A DNA stretch of 28,748 nucleotides from positions 1-28,748 of the IMG/VR virus record IMGVR_UViG_3300022756_000102; one strand, given 5' to 3'. This document shows positions 28,673-28,748 of the stretch, in pieces. Origin of the DNA: a virus. The notes beneath the pieces were generated by a model that worked only from the letters and a program-made list of their open reading frames with translations, had not been told where the DNA came from and made no database searches. The position numbers and the translations under genes were made by a program. Numbering within the stretch: position 1 is the first letter of the stretch; each line of letters begins with the position of its first letter.

Positions 28673-28748
28673 ATGAAACGAATGATGGTGAATGACACCA
28701 AGAGGCGGCTGTTTTGTGCTAGGCATGATTACGTGGACGAGAGCGGTT
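28673..28748 (+). CDS. Start of a small early gene (C-terminus off window)
   Basis: ATG at 28673 stands five bases after AAGGAGG. The 25 visible codons begin KRMMVNDTKRRLFCARHDYV and are basic, with a C-A-R-H that could be half of a metal site. The gene is cut by the window edge. The leader resembles that of the gene at 28293. Confidence 0.5.
   Translation, partial: MKRMMVNDTKRRLFCARHDYVDESG

Noticed and set aside
1-28748. CRISPR array, insertion sequence or integrase
   Set aside because: No regularly spaced repeats, transposase or recombinase motifs were found on either strand.

Overview
The window is a piece of a tailed double-stranded DNA phage genome, from a free phage or a prophage; no integrase, host gene or attachment site is visible. 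The host cannot be named. Strong AAGGAGG-type ribosome binding sites and sigma70-like promoters point to a bacterial host. The gene set (small and large terminase, portal, scaffold-like protein, HK97-fold capsid of the N4 gp56 type, tail adaptor, tail nozzle, several fibre-like proteins; no tape measure or sheath) suggests a podovirus-like virion.

Layout. Positions 26848 down to 1 are one long late region on the minus strand. It runs terS, terL, a 65-aa protein, portal, four small proteins including a DUF2292 protein, scaffold and capsid, then a 139-aa virion protein and a minus-strand hairpin terminator at 18323-18356. Below the terminator is a 5.2-kb cassette for glycan work (18298-13059): a zinc-domain C-methyltransferase-like protein, two GT9 and one GT2 glycosyltransferases and two smaller zinc-domain methyltransferase relatives. 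The tail module follows: a 158-aa protein, a beta-solenoid/lectin protein, adaptor, nozzle, coiled coil, fibre domain, LamG lectin, GNAT-like protein, then three candidate internal or ejection proteins, a 105-aa protein, a decapeptide-repeat protein and a GH43-like beta-propeller that runs off the left edge.

Two HNH endonuclease insertions break this region. One is an HNH-AP2 gene in the operon direction (6511-6035). The other is a plus-strand island (1907-2625) with its own sigma70-like promoter, an HNH gene and two micro-ORFs, one coding for a 20-aa membrane peptide behind a near-perfect ribosome binding site.

From 26935 rightward, plus-strand genes of early-gene character begin: a strong promoter, a small zinc protein, a DUF932 protein, a structured RNA stretch and several small proteins. 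The terS-terL gap (25921-26314) is dense in repeats and is the best place to look for packaging or regulatory sites.

Unusual traits are the many TTG starts, often inside a TTGA stop/start overlap, and two genes whose conserved N-termini have strong ribosome binding sites in front of ATA or ATC instead of a normal start codon. All functions are inferred from sequence by eye.
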